From positions 1-35,539 of IMG/VR virus record IMGVR_UViG_3300020469_000124: 35,539 nt of DNA; one strand, written 5' to 3'. The notes beneath the pieces were generated by a model. The model searched no databases. It was not told the DNA's origin and saw nothing but the letters and a program-made list of their open reading frames with translations. Both the position numbers and the translations under genes were made by a program. Source of the DNA: a virus. Positions 15,138 through 24,219 of this stretch are shown here, one piece after another (position 1 is the stretch's first letter; every line of letters starts with the position of its first letter).

Positions 15138-15563
15138 ATGCTAGATGAAACTAAGCTTTTTGACTTTGTAAAAATAATGTTTACAAAGAGAGAAGAATAT
15201 GCAAAAATAAAAGAGTCCTCTAAAAAAAGACATCATTTTATGATTAATCGTTTTATGTCTATTCAGTATCCAGGAAACGCACAATTATTTAATTTTAATG
15301 GAATTAATGGAAGTAAAGTAATTGACTGCTGGCAAATGGTTACAGGTAGATTCAATAGAGTACCAGGATGGATATATACTAAAACGAAAAGTTCTAAGAA
15401 AAACGTCAAAGAAAAATATCAACCATCCGACGAAGCATTAAGGTTTTATATGGAAAGAAACGAAATAGGAAAAAGAGAAGTTGAAGAATTGAAGACATTT
15501 AATAAAGAACAATTTTATTCAGATTTAAAAAAATTAGAAAATCAAATAAAGGTTTATGGCTAA
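15138..15563 (+). CDS. gp62: Probable clamp-loader small subunit (gp62-like)
   Basis: A 141-residue protein. The segment KRHHFMINRFMSIQYPGNAQ and the following F-x-F, with WQMVTGRF...PGWIYTK and a C-terminal helix pair (EALRFYMERNEIGKREVEEL), follow the layout of short gp62 proteins in T4-like marine phages (FIINR...; QYDF...; F..W; YYG-S helix). The position two genes after gp44 in a tight cluster fits a loader partner. T4 gp62 is longer (187). The match is by pattern only; a gp59 or other replication accessory role cannot be excluded. Confidence 0.5.
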   Translation: MLDETKLFDFVKIMFTKREEYAKIKESSKKRHHFMINRFMSIQYPGNAQLFNFNGINGSKVIDCWQMVTGRFNRVPGWIYTKTKSSKKNVKEKYQPSDEALRFYMERNEIGKREVEELKTFNKEQFYSDLKKLENQIKVYG

Positions 15564-16197
15564 GATTTATTTGTTTCCTGAAGTATTAAGCATTACTCTT
15601 TATAAGTATAACCATATAGACAATAAACTATATACGTTAATACTTGATAATTGTGTAACAAAGCAACATCAAGATACTATATTAGTAAAAAAAGGAGATG
15701 TAAATTTATTGCTTCATCGGTATTTTAAAAAAACAATAAATAAAATTCAATTAATTCCACATAATGAATTACATAAAAGAGCAGACACTGTTTATTTTTT
15801 AAAAAAAATAATGGATGAAATGCCTAATTTAAGATGGTTTCAAATTTCATTCTCAAAAAATAGTAAATATTCTAGAATAAATGCAAACGAAGAAACAGGT
15901 GAAAAAACACTAAGCTTTGCTTTTAAAACAATTCGAGGAAGTTATAGGACTTTTGACTTTTTTAAAGAAAAAGATATGGAATTTGTTAATTATGTTTTAA
16001 AAGAAGTTGGTTGCATAAAAAATCTAAACTATTCTTTAATAAAATTAAAAACATTTATAGATAAACTTGAAAAACTAAGAGAATCTAACGATCAAAACGT
16101 AAAAAACGTTTGTGATAGAATGTTAATAGAATTTGATCAGTTTTATGAAGACAATCCTGAAGCACTTATAATTACTGACTATTTGGAAGATATATAG
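15556..16197 (+). CDS. Hypothetical protein in replication block
   Basis: A 213-residue protein overlapping the previous gene by 8 bases, so translation is coupled. It has an alpha/beta composition with no membrane segment and no motif that I can name. Its start MAKIYLFPEVLSITLYKYNH is beta-like and its end is helical and acidic. Association with gp44, Rnh and the gp62-like gene suggests a replication or regulatory role (T4 has gp59 and RegA in comparable places), but I see no residue-level match to either. A putative late promoter for the following gene lies inside its last codons. Confidence 0.65.
   Translation: MAKIYLFPEVLSITLYKYNHIDNKLYTLILDNCVTKQHQDTILVKKGDVNLLLHRYFKKTINKIQLIPHNELHKRADTVYFLKKIMDEMPNLRWFQISFSKNSKYSRINANEETGEKTLSFAFKTIRGSYRTFDFFKEKDMEFVNYVLKEVGCIKNLNYSLIKLKTFIDKLEKLRESNDQNVKNVCDRMLIEFDQFYEDNPEALIITDYLEDI
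16189..16196 (+). promoter_or_regulatory. Putative late promoter inside the end of the previous gene
   Basis: GATATATA, 19 bases before the ATG at 16216, the same spacing as at 5117, 18480 and 25760. It overlaps the stop of the replication block and would start the tail/packaging operon. Confidence 0.55.
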
Positions 16198-16217
16198 CAA
16201 AAAGAACCTTGCTATAT
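16192..16217 (+). promoter_or_regulatory. Hairpin covering the start codon of the holin-like gene
   Basis: ATATAGCAA (16192-16200) is perfectly complementary to TTGCTATAT (16209-16217), with an 8-base loop. The first two bases of the ATG are in the 3' arm. Only transcripts started upstream would contain the 5' arm. Confidence 0.7.
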
Positions 16218-16470
16218 GGAAAATAAAAAATCTTATCTAGAAAAGATATTAATGGACGTTGATGGTCAACCATCTTCTAAAAGACTTATTACATTAATTT
16301 CTTTTGTTTTAATCTCAGCCGCGTTTATTGTAAACATATTTATTGAAATTCCGCTAAAGGAATATATGTTCGAAGGTATGTTATGGCTAGCAGGTGCAGG
16401 TTTAGGTTTTACTACTGTTGAAAAATTTAGTAGAAGGAGCGGCGTTTCTGGCGATGAGAATCAAATATAA
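16216..16470 (+). CDS. Small two-span membrane protein, putative holin
   Basis: An 84-residue protein with a short N-terminal tail including DVDGQPSSKR, a first membrane span (ITLISFVLISAAFIVNIFI, about 25-43) and a second (YMFEGMLWLAGAGLGFTTVEK, about 50-70), then a charged C-terminus (KFSRRSGVSGDENQ). Size and topology fit small phage holin-like proteins, and the pattern PSSKR-TM-GLGFTTVEKFS is familiar from phages of Bacteroidota. It could equally be another phage membrane protein, as no lysis gene is adjacent; the lytic transglycosylase lies 17 kb away. Expression seems tied to late transcription by the promoter and hairpin at its start. Confidence 0.6.
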   Translation: MENKKSYLEKILMDVDGQPSSKRLITLISFVLISAAFIVNIFIEIPLKEYMFEGMLWLAGAGLGFTTVEKFSRRSGVSGDENQI

Positions 16471-16487
16471 AATTAGATAAATAATAT

Positions 16488-18449
16488 ATGGTTACAGACT
16501 ACATAGCAACAGAAGTAGGTGATAAAATTATTGCAAAACTCGTAAATCCTTATTTAAACGTAGATAAAGTATTAGATTGGGAAATTAAAGCTGGTTTTTC
16601 AAATGAATTCACAGTTGGTAAATTGACATTTAATAATGGCAACACTACTGTCACCGGCATTGGTACAAATTTAGATTTAAATAATGGAGATATTGTACTT
16701 GCAGGAGGATATGAATTTATTGTAGATAATACACCAGATAAAGAAACTTTAATTTTACAAAATCCATCAAATGTAGATTTAACAAATGTTACATTTTATG
16801 TAAAAACAAATCAATGGAATTATTTTAGTTATGAGTTTAGATGGAGTCAAAATACTACAATAGATGGAGGTGGAGAGCATAGTGAATGGCATCCATTAAC
16901 AAATGGAACTCTTGTTGGAGAATTATTATCAATAGACTTTGACCCAAATCAACCAACTTGGTTAGAGATTAGAGCAACGGTTGAAGATGTACAGCCATTA
17001 CATGAACTTATATTTTTGAGTATTACGTACACCATTCAATATGCTGATGGAACAATTGAAGAATGCCCACAGACTTGTGTTGATTGTGAACCTTTTGAAT
17101 TAGATGGATGTGCAAATATTATAGTCGAATGTGATGCTACAAATCTTTATAACCCTTATGGCTTACAAAAACCAGCACATCTTTATAAAAGTCTTTCAAA
17201 CCTTGCAAATAGTGTTTATGGCCATAATGTAACTTATTATAGAGTAGAACCTAATGTAAGAAGTAAAGACGTTATTTTAAAAGAGTATTCCTTATATGAT
17301 GTTATTGAAAAGGAAAGTATTAAGGTAATGGTGCCAGATAATGAGTTTCCAACAGAACAAAATACATTTGATATTTTTGGAATGGGATTTGAAGACTTTG
17401 AGATTCATATAGTTGGTGAAGAATTTAGAAAACATTTTGGTGAAAATAAAAATCCACGTAGTAGAGACTATTTATATTTTCCTTTTAACAATAGAATGTA
17501 TGAAGTTAATTCAGTAAGCTTAGCTGATGAATTTAATAGAGAGCTCACATATTTTAAAGTAATGTTGAAAAAATATGAAAATAGAACTTCAACAAATAAA
17601 GAAGGATTCGAAGAAGATCTCACAGATTTAGTAAAAGGAGTTGAAGAAGTATTTGGAGAAGAAATTAGAGAAGAATTTGATAAAGTTACAAAACCACTTC
17701 AATATCAAACTACTCACCATAGAGCACAAGACGGTGTTAGAAAATTTGTACATAAAGACCTTACGTTAAATGATATTAATTTAAAGAATAGGTGGACTGT
17801 TATTACAAGAAATTATTACGATTTATCGACTATATTAAATGATGAATATCAAGCCCCGGCAGTTATATATGAAGCAATGTCAACTCTAAAAATAGATGAA
17901 AATAGAGCATTTACATTTTGGTTTAACCCTACAAAAACCTTTGATTTAGCAAACACAGCATATTATGATATGATTGATGGAACAAATGTTTTAGGTAATG
18001 GCTTAATTATTAAGCTTAGTAGTATGAATATTAAAATATGTATTAATCAACAAGAATATGTATTCGATCACGGTATGGTACTTAGCCATACAACATGGTA
18101 TGGAATGGTAGTTAATCTTAGCAACACGTATGGAGAAGTAAGTGCATTTATTTATACGTTAGACGATCAAAAGAATTATACAGATCCAACTGGAGAAAAC
18201 CATTTAGAGCAATCCTTTGTTGGTAATTTAGACACTTTATCTCCACATGTTTGGGAAACTGATGTTAATTGGAGCCTTAGAGGAGGAGAGTTTAATTTAA
18301 CTAATATTAGAATGTTTGATAAAACAATAGAAGAAGAACAACATATAAATGTATTGCACCAATACGTCGTTAGAGATAGTCAACATGCTATTATTATAGA
18401 TAATGCAATACCTTCTTTACAAATTCAAAAAGTAGGCACTAATAAATAA
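16488..18449 (+). CDS. gp14: Large neck protein with gp14-like core and lectin-like C-terminus
   Basis: A 653-residue protein. Residues about 241-365 match T4 neck protein gp14: YGHNVTYYRVEPNVRSKD, FDIFGMGFEDFEIHIVGEEF, RDYLYFPFNNRMYEVNSV (T4: GVECYYVPREYVSPD, FGMQVQDEVTLSI, GDLIYFPMDNSLFEINWV). T4 gp14 has only 256 residues. Here about 235 residues precede this core, including beta-rich segments and a five-cysteine cluster (192-216, ECPQTCVDCEPFELDGC). About 280 follow it, with the look of a LamG/concanavalin-type domain (FTFWFNPTKTFDLANTAYYD, W-rich strands, NLTNIRMFDKTI). Role: joins the packaged head to the tail; the extra domains may decorate the neck or bind glycans. Directly followed by terminase genes; T4 gene 15 is missing between. 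Confidence 0.65.
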   Translation: MVTDYIATEVGDKIIAKLVNPYLNVDKVLDWEIKAGFSNEFTVGKLTFNNGNTTVTGIGTNLDLNNGDIVLAGGYEFIVDNTPDKETLILQNPSNVDLTNVTFYVKTNQWNYFSYEFRWSQNTTIDGGGEHSEWHPLTNGTLVGELLSIDFDPNQPTWLEIRATVEDVQPLHELIFLSITYTIQYADGTIEECPQTCVDCEPFELDGCANIIVECDATNLYNPYGLQKPAHLYKSLSNLANSVYGHNVTYYRVEPNVRSKDVILKEYSLYDVIEKESIKVMVPDNEFPTEQNTFDIFGMGFEDFEIHIVGEEFRKHFGENKNPRSRDYLYFPFNNRMYEVNSVSLADEFNRELTYFKVMLKKYENRTSTNKEGFEEDLTDLVKGVEEVFGEEIREEFDKVTKPLQYQTTHHRAQDGVRKFVHKDLTLNDINLKNRWTVITRNYYDLSTILNDEYQAPAVIYEAMSTLKIDENRAFTFWFNPTKTFDLANTAYYDMIDGTNVLGNGLIIKLSSMNIKICINQQEYVFDHGMVLSHTTWYGMVVNLSNTYGEVSAFIYTLDDQKNYTDPTGENHLEQSFVGNLDTLSPHVWETDVNWSLRGGEFNLTNIRMFDKTIEEEQHINVLHQYVVRDSQHAIIIDNAIPSLQIQKVGTNK

Positions 18450-18451
18450 TC

Positions 18452-18470
18452 GAATATATAGATTATAAAA
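18452..18470 (+). promoter_or_regulatory. Putative late promoter before gp16
   Basis: GAATATATAGATTATAAAA ends 9 bases before the ATG at 18480 and shares 17 of 18 bases after the first with the element before gp18. Confidence 0.6.
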
Positions 18471-18479
18471 CTATAGATA

Positions 18480-19130
18480 ATGTCAGATAAAAAGAAAACA
18501 ATTTCAGAACAGGCAGATGAAATCAAAAAAGACCTTGAAGAATTATTAGGTCCAGATGAATCAATAGACGTTGAAAAAGACCCTAATGATTTACCAGTTC
18601 CTAAATTTCACAATGCATCTCCAGCAATTAATTATGGAGACATGAAAGCAGGTGCTGAAAAACAGGCCAAGAAAACTATTACAAGTTTAATGCAATTTTA
18701 TCTTGAAGCCGACATTATAGAAAAGGATGAGTATTTAATGGCTAAAAAGAAAATGGATGAAATGACAATGAGTTCGTTAGTCTATCAACTTAAAGCCGGC
18801 GAGAGAGCCCTAACAACATTATTAGAAACAATAGAAGGAGGAGAACTTGCACCACGAATGTTCGAGGTGCTTGCTACATTGCAGAAATCTATGCTTGACA
18901 TTATTAAAAGCCAAACAATGTATTTAATGGCAACTGAAGAAAGTACAAAAAGAATTGCAAGAGATATTGAACTCTATAAGAAAAGAGAACATGATGATGA
19001 GGTTAATAGAGTAGGCGGTAACTCAAACGCAAATATACAAAGAGGTACAAAAGACCTTATGAACCAAATTCAAGCAGGTATTAATCAAGCTGACATTGAA
19101 GATATAGAACCAGAGTTAAACGATGAGTGA
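18480..19130 (+). CDS. gp16: Small terminase subunit (T4 gp16)
   Basis: A 216-residue protein recognising concatemeric DNA and stimulating the gp17 motor. The N-terminal 60 residues are acidic and probably disordered. The core (about 60-170) is long helices: KKTITSLMQFYLEADIIEKD, KKKMDEMTMSSLVYQLKAGE, TLLETIEGGELAPRMFEVLA, TLQKSMLDIIKSQTMYLMAT. This is the gp16 coiled-coil oligomerisation pattern. T4 gp16 is 164 residues. It overlaps the gp17 start by 8 bases, so the two subunits are coupled in translation. Confidence 0.9.
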   Translation: MSDKKKTISEQADEIKKDLEELLGPDESIDVEKDPNDLPVPKFHNASPAINYGDMKAGAEKQAKKTITSLMQFYLEADIIEKDEYLMAKKKMDEMTMSSLVYQLKAGERALTTLLETIEGGELAPRMFEVLATLQKSMLDIIKSQTMYLMATEESTKRIARDIELYKKREHDDEVNRVGGNSNANIQRGTKDLMNQIQAGINQADIEDIEPELNDE

Positions 19131-20937
19131 TAATTTTTGGATACCGAAAGAAACAGATCAATCAACAAGTGATAGGTTAGTCTGGTCTACTAAGAAGATT
19201 CAAGACCTTGAAGTTGCTATGGATCAAGGGTATAAGCCTCAGGTTAAAATGCCATTTTATGAAGGTAGACAATTCTTAAGAAGAGGTAATATTGTCTTTG
19301 AATATACTGATGAAGAAATTCAAGAACTTGCAAGATGTGCCGCGGATATTGTTTATTTTGCAGAAAAATACGCGGTAGTTCTTACGGATGAGGGAATTCA
19401 GCAGGTAAAACTAAGAGACTATCAAAAGGAAATGTTAAGAAATTTCCAAAACAATAGATTTAATATTTGTCTTGCATCACGTCAAATGGGTAAAACGGTA
19501 ATGGCCTCTATCTTTAACGCTTGGTTTTTAACATTTTCTACAGATAAAAATACACTCTTACTTGCAAATAAATCAGATACCACAAAAGAAATTATAGAAA
19601 AGGCAAAGGTTGTTATAGAAAACTTGCCATTCTTTATGAAGCCAGGAATTACAAAATATGACGTAATGAATGTAAAGTGTGATAATGGAAGTAGGCTTGT
19701 AGGGCAGAGTACAACTGCAAAGGCAGGTATTGGTTTTACAATTCACCTTTTGTTCTTAGATGAGTTTGCACACATACATCCTTCAATTGTTGATGCGTTT
19801 TACGAAAACGTTTATCCAACGCTTTCAGCTTCTAACGTTTCAAGAATTATTATTACAAGTACACCAAACGGCTTTAATAAATTTTATAAGATTTATAGTG
19901 CAGCTGAGAGAGGTGACAATGAATATCACCCAATGAGAATAGATTGGTGGCAGCATCCAGATAGAGATGATGATTGGTATAAAAGGGAACTTGCGAATCT
20001 TGGAAGTATAGAGGCTTTTAATAGACAATATGGAAATGAGTTTGTAAGCTCATCAAATCTTCTCTTAGACCCAGGCTCCATGAAAAAATTAAGGAGTAAA
20101 ATGAAAGACTACGTCTATCATGATTTAGACCAATTTACAGATGCACAAATAGACACTAAAGGTTTTTTAAGTTGGCATCCTGGGTTTGATGTAGAAACGC
20201 TTAAAGACCAAGACAAATATTGGTTATTGAGCGTCGATATCGCAGAAGGCAATGGAGGTGACTATTCAATTATTAATATATTTAGAGTCGATCCAATGAC
20301 TAAAAAAGAAATAGAAAATGTGCCGACTCCAGGTGCAATGTATGACTTTTTTAAACTTAATCAAGTTGGAGTCTTTCGATCTAATGAACATGTAATTGAA
20401 GATTTTGCAAAATGCCTTTACATAATTGGAGTTGATTTATTATATGGTGAAAACGTAAAAATGATTATCGAGTATAATACATACGGCGCAGTTTTATTAA
20501 ATTACCTATCAACTGTCTTTCCAAGAAGAAATGATTTTGACGAAGAAATGGTACTTCGTTTTAAACATAGACATGATAGCAGAGGTCTTAAACATGGTAT
20601 AAAAGTTAAAAATGACAATAAGCCAATTTTTTGTCAAAACTTTAAATCACTCTATGAAATTAACCGAATGAACATAACTGAATTTGAAACGGCAAATGAA
20701 ATAAGTCTTTTTGGCACATTACCAAGTGGTAAATATGGAGCTCAAATGGGACATGATGATTTAGCAATGTCAAGTATAATTTCAACAGAATTTTTTAACA
20801 CAACTTCATATGCAGATTCAGTAGAAGAACTGCTTGATATTATCGATCCTGACATTCACGATCACATGGAATTAACACTTTATAAAGACAGTCAAGAACA
20901 GGGAGACCTAAACTATGACATCTATGACTTATTATAG
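19123..20937 (+). CDS. gp17: Large terminase: packaging ATPase and nuclease (T4 gp17)
   Basis: DNA packaging motor, 604 residues (T4 gp17: 610). ATPase domain: adenine motif LRDYQKEMLRNFQ, Walker A SRQMGKT (119-125), Walker B LLFLDEFAH with Asp213 and Glu214, coupling motif TSTPNG (245-250). RNase H-fold nuclease domain: SVDIAEGNGGDYS with Asp372, MIIEYNTYG with Glu450, and GHDDLAMS with Asp545/546. All key residues are present, so it should be active. Order neck-16-17-18-19 is as in T4. Confidence 0.97.
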   Translation: MSDNFWIPKETDQSTSDRLVWSTKKIQDLEVAMDQGYKPQVKMPFYEGRQFLRRGNIVFEYTDEEIQELARCAADIVYFAEKYAVVLTDEGIQQVKLRDYQKEMLRNFQNNRFNICLASRQMGKTVMASIFNAWFLTFSTDKNTLLLANKSDTTKEIIEKAKVVIENLPFFMKPGITKYDVMNVKCDNGSRLVGQSTTAKAGIGFTIHLLFLDEFAHIHPSIVDAFYENVYPTLSASNVSRIIITSTPNGFNKFYKIYSAAERGDNEYHPMRIDWWQHPDRDDDWYKRELANLGSIEAFNRQYGNEFVSSSNLLLDPGSMKKLRSKMKDYVYHDLDQFTDAQIDTKGFLSWHPGFDVETLKDQDKYWLLSVDIAEGNGGDYSIINIFRVDPMTKKEIENVPTPGAMYDFFKLNQVGVFRSNEHVIEDFAKCLYIIGVDLLYGENVKMIIEYNTYGAVLLNYLSTVFPRRNDFDEEMVLRFKHRHDSRGLKHGIKVKNDNKPIFCQNFKSLYEINRMNITEFETANEISLFGTLPSGKYGAQMGHDDLAMSSIISTEFFNTTSYADSVEELLDIIDPDIHDHMELTLYKDSQEQGDLNYDIYDLL

Positions 20938-20957
20938 AATAATCTGGTTTTTTGGGT

Positions 20958-20975
20958 GATATATAGATTATAAAA
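20958..20975 (+). promoter_or_regulatory. Putative late promoter before tail sheath
   Basis: GATATATAGATTATAAAA, 17 of 18 bases identical to the element at 8576. Lies 33 bases (from GATATATA) before the sheath ATG. Confidence 0.6.
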
Positions 20976-20998
20976 ACTAAAAAAAATAGATAAAAATT

Positions 20999-23524
20999 AT
21001 GGCACTTAGTCCTCAATTATTACAATTCAAATCTAGTGGTGTATACCGACTAGAATTTGATAAGTCCCAGGTATCAAGTATATCTGCAGAGACTATTAGA
21101 TTAATGGCAGGTCACTCAAGAAAGGGACCTTACAACACGCCGGTTTTCGTTGAAGATACAGAAACTTTTGTTTTAATCTTTGGTGGAATCGATAAAAAAT
21201 TAGAGAAGAAAGGAATGTTCTTCCACAGATCATGTTTAGAAGCATTAAAGAGAGGTCCAATTTTAGCTATGAACTTAGCTGATTTTGATTCTTCTGATAT
21301 AGCTTCATATGCAAGAATTGCTACAGATGCTTCAGACGATACAGCTCAAAATGTTACTGGAACTGATGAGTATGAAAACTTTCATAACATTGATAAATTT
21401 ATGTATCCTTCTGATCAATCAGTATTAGAAGCATTAGGTTACGCTGGAGTTGCTGAAGCAACTGCATTAAATTTAGTAAACCTTGGTCAAAGCAATCTTT
21501 CAGTTATTGTTAGACAAGCACAGGATTTAGATAAATCTTTTCATGTTACTGCAAGAGATTGGTATGGTGAAGAAAATATTCCAGATGGTATTGGCGAGTT
21601 TGATTATATTTCAGACTATATGGTTGATATTTTAGTATTTCAAGGAAAATTTGAAGCTTCCGCAATGGATTTAGACCCAGTTTATGGAGATTATTTTTCT
21701 TCAACTGGTTTATTAAAAGATAAATTAGTAGAGTTTGCTAATGAAAGACAAGTTAATTTATTAGCACAATATACTGGTTCAATTATTCCAGCCTTCACAG
21801 ATTTAGAAGGAAATGGTTTATATATTGAACAACAAATTAACGCTGAAACAAGAAGAACAGGTTTATTCTGCGCAGTTAACGAAGAAGCTGTTGAAAATGG
21901 AGCAGTTGATTTAATCGGTGAAGCTTATAATGAAACACTAGATTATACAGCTTTATCATATTCAACAGATCAAAACCCTCAAGCTACTTATGGTGCTGAT
22001 GTGGATGTAGATACAAGTACTCAAGATTCACTTACGGTTACTTCGGGTCAAATCGTAATTGTTGATTCAACACCAACTGATTATTCAACTAGTTTTGATG
22101 GTAAATATATCGAAGCAGTAGGCGGAGGTTATTTATTAGTTGCTGCAACATTCGATAGTGGTACTAATACTACTACATTAACTTTTTCAGGAGATGCAGA
22201 TGTAGTAGATTCAGCATCAAACATTCAAACTTACGTTATTACTACTCCAGCTCAAGGAACTAGAAGTATAGATATGACTGCGTTTGCAGTTGCTGTTTCA
22301 GGTTCAACTGCAGTATTTACAGGAACAATAGAATTTCCACTTTCAGTTGGTGATTATTTACCAGCAGCTACTGCTGATAAATTAGCTAGAGTAACTAGAA
22401 TTGCAAATACAGACACTAATGAATATACAGTTTACTGTCATAGACCTATTGATTCTGGATACGCTGTTACAACAGACGCTTTAAAATCACTTGAAAGTTC
22501 AGTTAGTGAATATAAGATGTTTAACTTTGATAAAATTTCAATTTCTGATCAAAGTATTCAAGATTGTTTAACTGCAATTTCAAGCGGAGGTGTTAAAGCT
22601 GCATTAGTTGATAGAGATGTTATTGATTTAAGATATATTGTAGATACATTCGGATCTTATGAAGGTGGTATATTAAATAAAATTGAACTTACACAGATTG
22701 CAAAAGAGAGACAAAATGTTTCTTGTATATTAAATGCACCAACTGTTGAAGATTTTAAAAAGTCTACGGATCCATCTTTTAAAGATGCATTTACTGGAAG
22801 TTTTGAAACAAGATTTGTTGCTGACGGAGGTGATTTATCACAAAATCCAACTGCTACATATAATTTACCTTCAATAGCTGATGGCGCAAACTACGGATTC
22901 TATTATGGTCCTGGTTTAAATGTTAGAGAAAATGGAAAAGTAACAGTTGTTCCGCCAGCTGCTTATGTATCAAATAACTATATGGATAAATTTTCAGATT
23001 CATTACCATGGTCAATCGTTGCAGGTCCAAGAAGAGGAGTTGTTGCAGGTACTAACGTAATTGGAGCTGAATATCCATTTGACAAAGCAGATAGAGATAA
23101 TTTAGAACCATTTGGTTATAACCCAATTGTATTCGAAAGAGGAGTTGGTCTTGTAATTAAAGGTAATAAAACTGGACAGCAGTCTATTAAATCAGCTTTA
23201 AGTTCTGCTCACGTAAGAGAAGTATTAATTTTCATTGAAAATGGAATTGCAGATATTCTTAAAGATTATGTTTTCGAATTTAATAATGCACAAACAAGAT
23301 TAGAAATTAAAACTCTTGCAGATTCATTTATGGAAGGAGTTCTTTCTGATCAAGGTGTTTACGCTTATAAAAACGTAATGGATCAAACAAACAATACTAA
23401 TGAGGTTATTGATAATAACATGGGTATCTTAGATACATTTGTTGAGCCGGTTAAAGGATTAGAAATTATTGTTCATAGAACAACGATCTTAAATACTGGA
23501 GAAATTGCATCAGGTAACTTCTAA
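20999..23524 (+). CDS. gp18: Contractile tail sheath (T4 gp18)
   Basis: An 841-residue sheath protein. The N-terminus (SSGVYRLEFDKSQVSSISAE, then GHSRKGPYNTPVFVEDTETF, FGGIDKKLEKKGMFFHRSCL) is typical of myovirus sheath. The C-terminal core is also conserved (PWSIVAGPRRGVVAGTNVIG, ANYGFYYGPGLNVRENGKVT and the final attachment strand region). T4 gp18 has 659 residues. The extra length sits mainly between residues about 320 and 485, a Thr/Ser/Asp-rich beta segment that looks like inserted surface domains. Codons are biased as in other highly expressed virion genes. A terminator follows directly. Confidence 0.95.
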   Translation: MALSPQLLQFKSSGVYRLEFDKSQVSSISAETIRLMAGHSRKGPYNTPVFVEDTETFVLIFGGIDKKLEKKGMFFHRSCLEALKRGPILAMNLADFDSSDIASYARIATDASDDTAQNVTGTDEYENFHNIDKFMYPSDQSVLEALGYAGVAEATALNLVNLGQSNLSVIVRQAQDLDKSFHVTARDWYGEENIPDGIGEFDYISDYMVDILVFQGKFEASAMDLDPVYGDYFSSTGLLKDKLVEFANERQVNLLAQYTGSIIPAFTDLEGNGLYIEQQINAETRRTGLFCAVNEEAVENGAVDLIGEAYNETLDYTALSYSTDQNPQATYGADVDVDTSTQDSLTVTSGQIVIVDSTPTDYSTSFDGKYIEAVGGGYLLVAATFDSGTNTTTLTFSGDADVVDSASNIQTYVITTPAQGTRSIDMTAFAVAVSGSTAVFTGTIEFPLSVGDYLPAATADKLARVTRIANTDTNEYTVYCHRPIDSGYAVTTDALKSLESSVSEYKMFNFDKISISDQSIQDCLTAISSGGVKAALVDRDVIDLRYIVDTFGSYEGGILNKIELTQIAKERQNVSCILNAPTVEDFKKSTDPSFKDAFTGSFETRFVADGGDLSQNPTATYNLPSIADGANYGFYYGPGLNVRENGKVTVVPPAAYVSNNYMDKFSDSLPWSIVAGPRRGVVAGTNVIGAEYPFDKADRDNLEPFGYNPIVFERGVGLVIKGNKTGQQSIKSALSSAHVREVLIFIENGIADILKDYVFEFNNAQTRLEIKTLADSFMEGVLSDQGVYAYKNVMDQTNNTNEVIDNNMGILDTFVEPVKGLEIIVHRTTILNTGEIASGNF

Positions 23525-23533
23525 AAGAACATT

Positions 23534-23570
23534 AATAAAGAGGGTTGAAACATACCCTCTTTATTTTAAA
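23534..23570 (+). terminator. Rho-independent terminator after sheath gene
   Basis: A 12-bp perfect stem AATAAAGAGGGT (23534-23545) with ACCCTCTTTATT (23554-23565), loop of 8, then TTTA. Probably partly leaky, as the tube gene has its own promoter. Confidence 0.9.
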
Positions 23571-23581
23571 GAAATTTTAAA

Positions 23582-23589
23582 GATATATA
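23582..23589 (+). promoter_or_regulatory. Putative late promoter before tail tube
   Basis: GATATATA 22 bases before the ATG at 23612, followed by an A-rich leader (AAATAAAGAAAAACAAA). Confidence 0.5.
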
Positions 23590-23611
23590 ATTAAAAATAA
23601 AGAAAAACAAA

Positions 23612-24166
23612 ATGGCATTACCACATTATTCAAACGATCAAACTAGTAAGAAGGGTAAAAACTTTGAACCAGTATTAGCTAATATGTTTGAGGTAACTAT
23701 TCTTCCTCCAGCAGGCGTTGGTGGCCAAGAATTATTAATTCAACATGTAAATAATATTAATGGTTTAGAACTTCATAAAGAACTAGGAGTTGTAGATCAG
23801 AAATTTAAATGGTCAACTAGATCTTATACAGGTTTACCAGCTGATTCATTCCTAGATGTTACTGTTAACTTCTCATTAAACTTAAACGAGGCAAATCAAA
23901 TGTACTTATACAAAACAATGAGAGACTGGTACAGATTAGCATACAATCCAGAAACTGGTGAAGTTGGTCTTAAAAAAGATTATGTTGGAACATTAGTAAT
24001 TGTACAATTTAACAGAGCTGGTGATATTTATAGAAAAATCACATGTGAAGATTGTTTTATTACTTCAGCATTAAATCCAACTGCAGAATTAAATTATGAA
24101 ACAGCAGATGCTCAACTATTAGATGTAACTTGGAGAGTTAACACATGGGCTGAGGAATTAGTTTAA
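23612..24166 (+). CDS. gp19: Tail tube protein (T4 gp19)
   Basis: A 184-residue inner tube subunit (T4 gp19: 163). Tube-fold signatures: FEVTILPPAG at the start, KFKWSTRSYTGLPADSFLD, VTVNFSLNLNEANQMYLYKT, then MRDWYRLAYNPETGEVGLKK, the strand TLVIVQFNRAGDIYRKI, and the final LLDVTWRVNTWAEE. Follows the sheath as in T4, separated by a terminator and its own promoter, allowing a different expression level. A second terminator follows its stop. Confidence 0.95.
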   Translation: MALPHYSNDQTSKKGKNFEPVLANMFEVTILPPAGVGGQELLIQHVNNINGLELHKELGVVDQKFKWSTRSYTGLPADSFLDVTVNFSLNLNEANQMYLYKTMRDWYRLAYNPETGEVGLKKDYVGTLVIVQFNRAGDIYRKITCEDCFITSALNPTAELNYETADAQLLDVTWRVNTWAEELV

Positions 24167-24189
24167 AAAAATTTAGAGTTTAAAAAATT

Positions 24190-24219
24190 TAGAGAAGATA
24201 CAAGTCTTCTCTATTTTTT
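24190..24219 (+). terminator. Rho-independent terminator after tube gene
   Basis: A 9-bp stem TAGAGAAGA (24190-24198) with TCTTCTCTA (24205-24213), 6-base loop, then TTTTTT. Confidence 0.9.
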
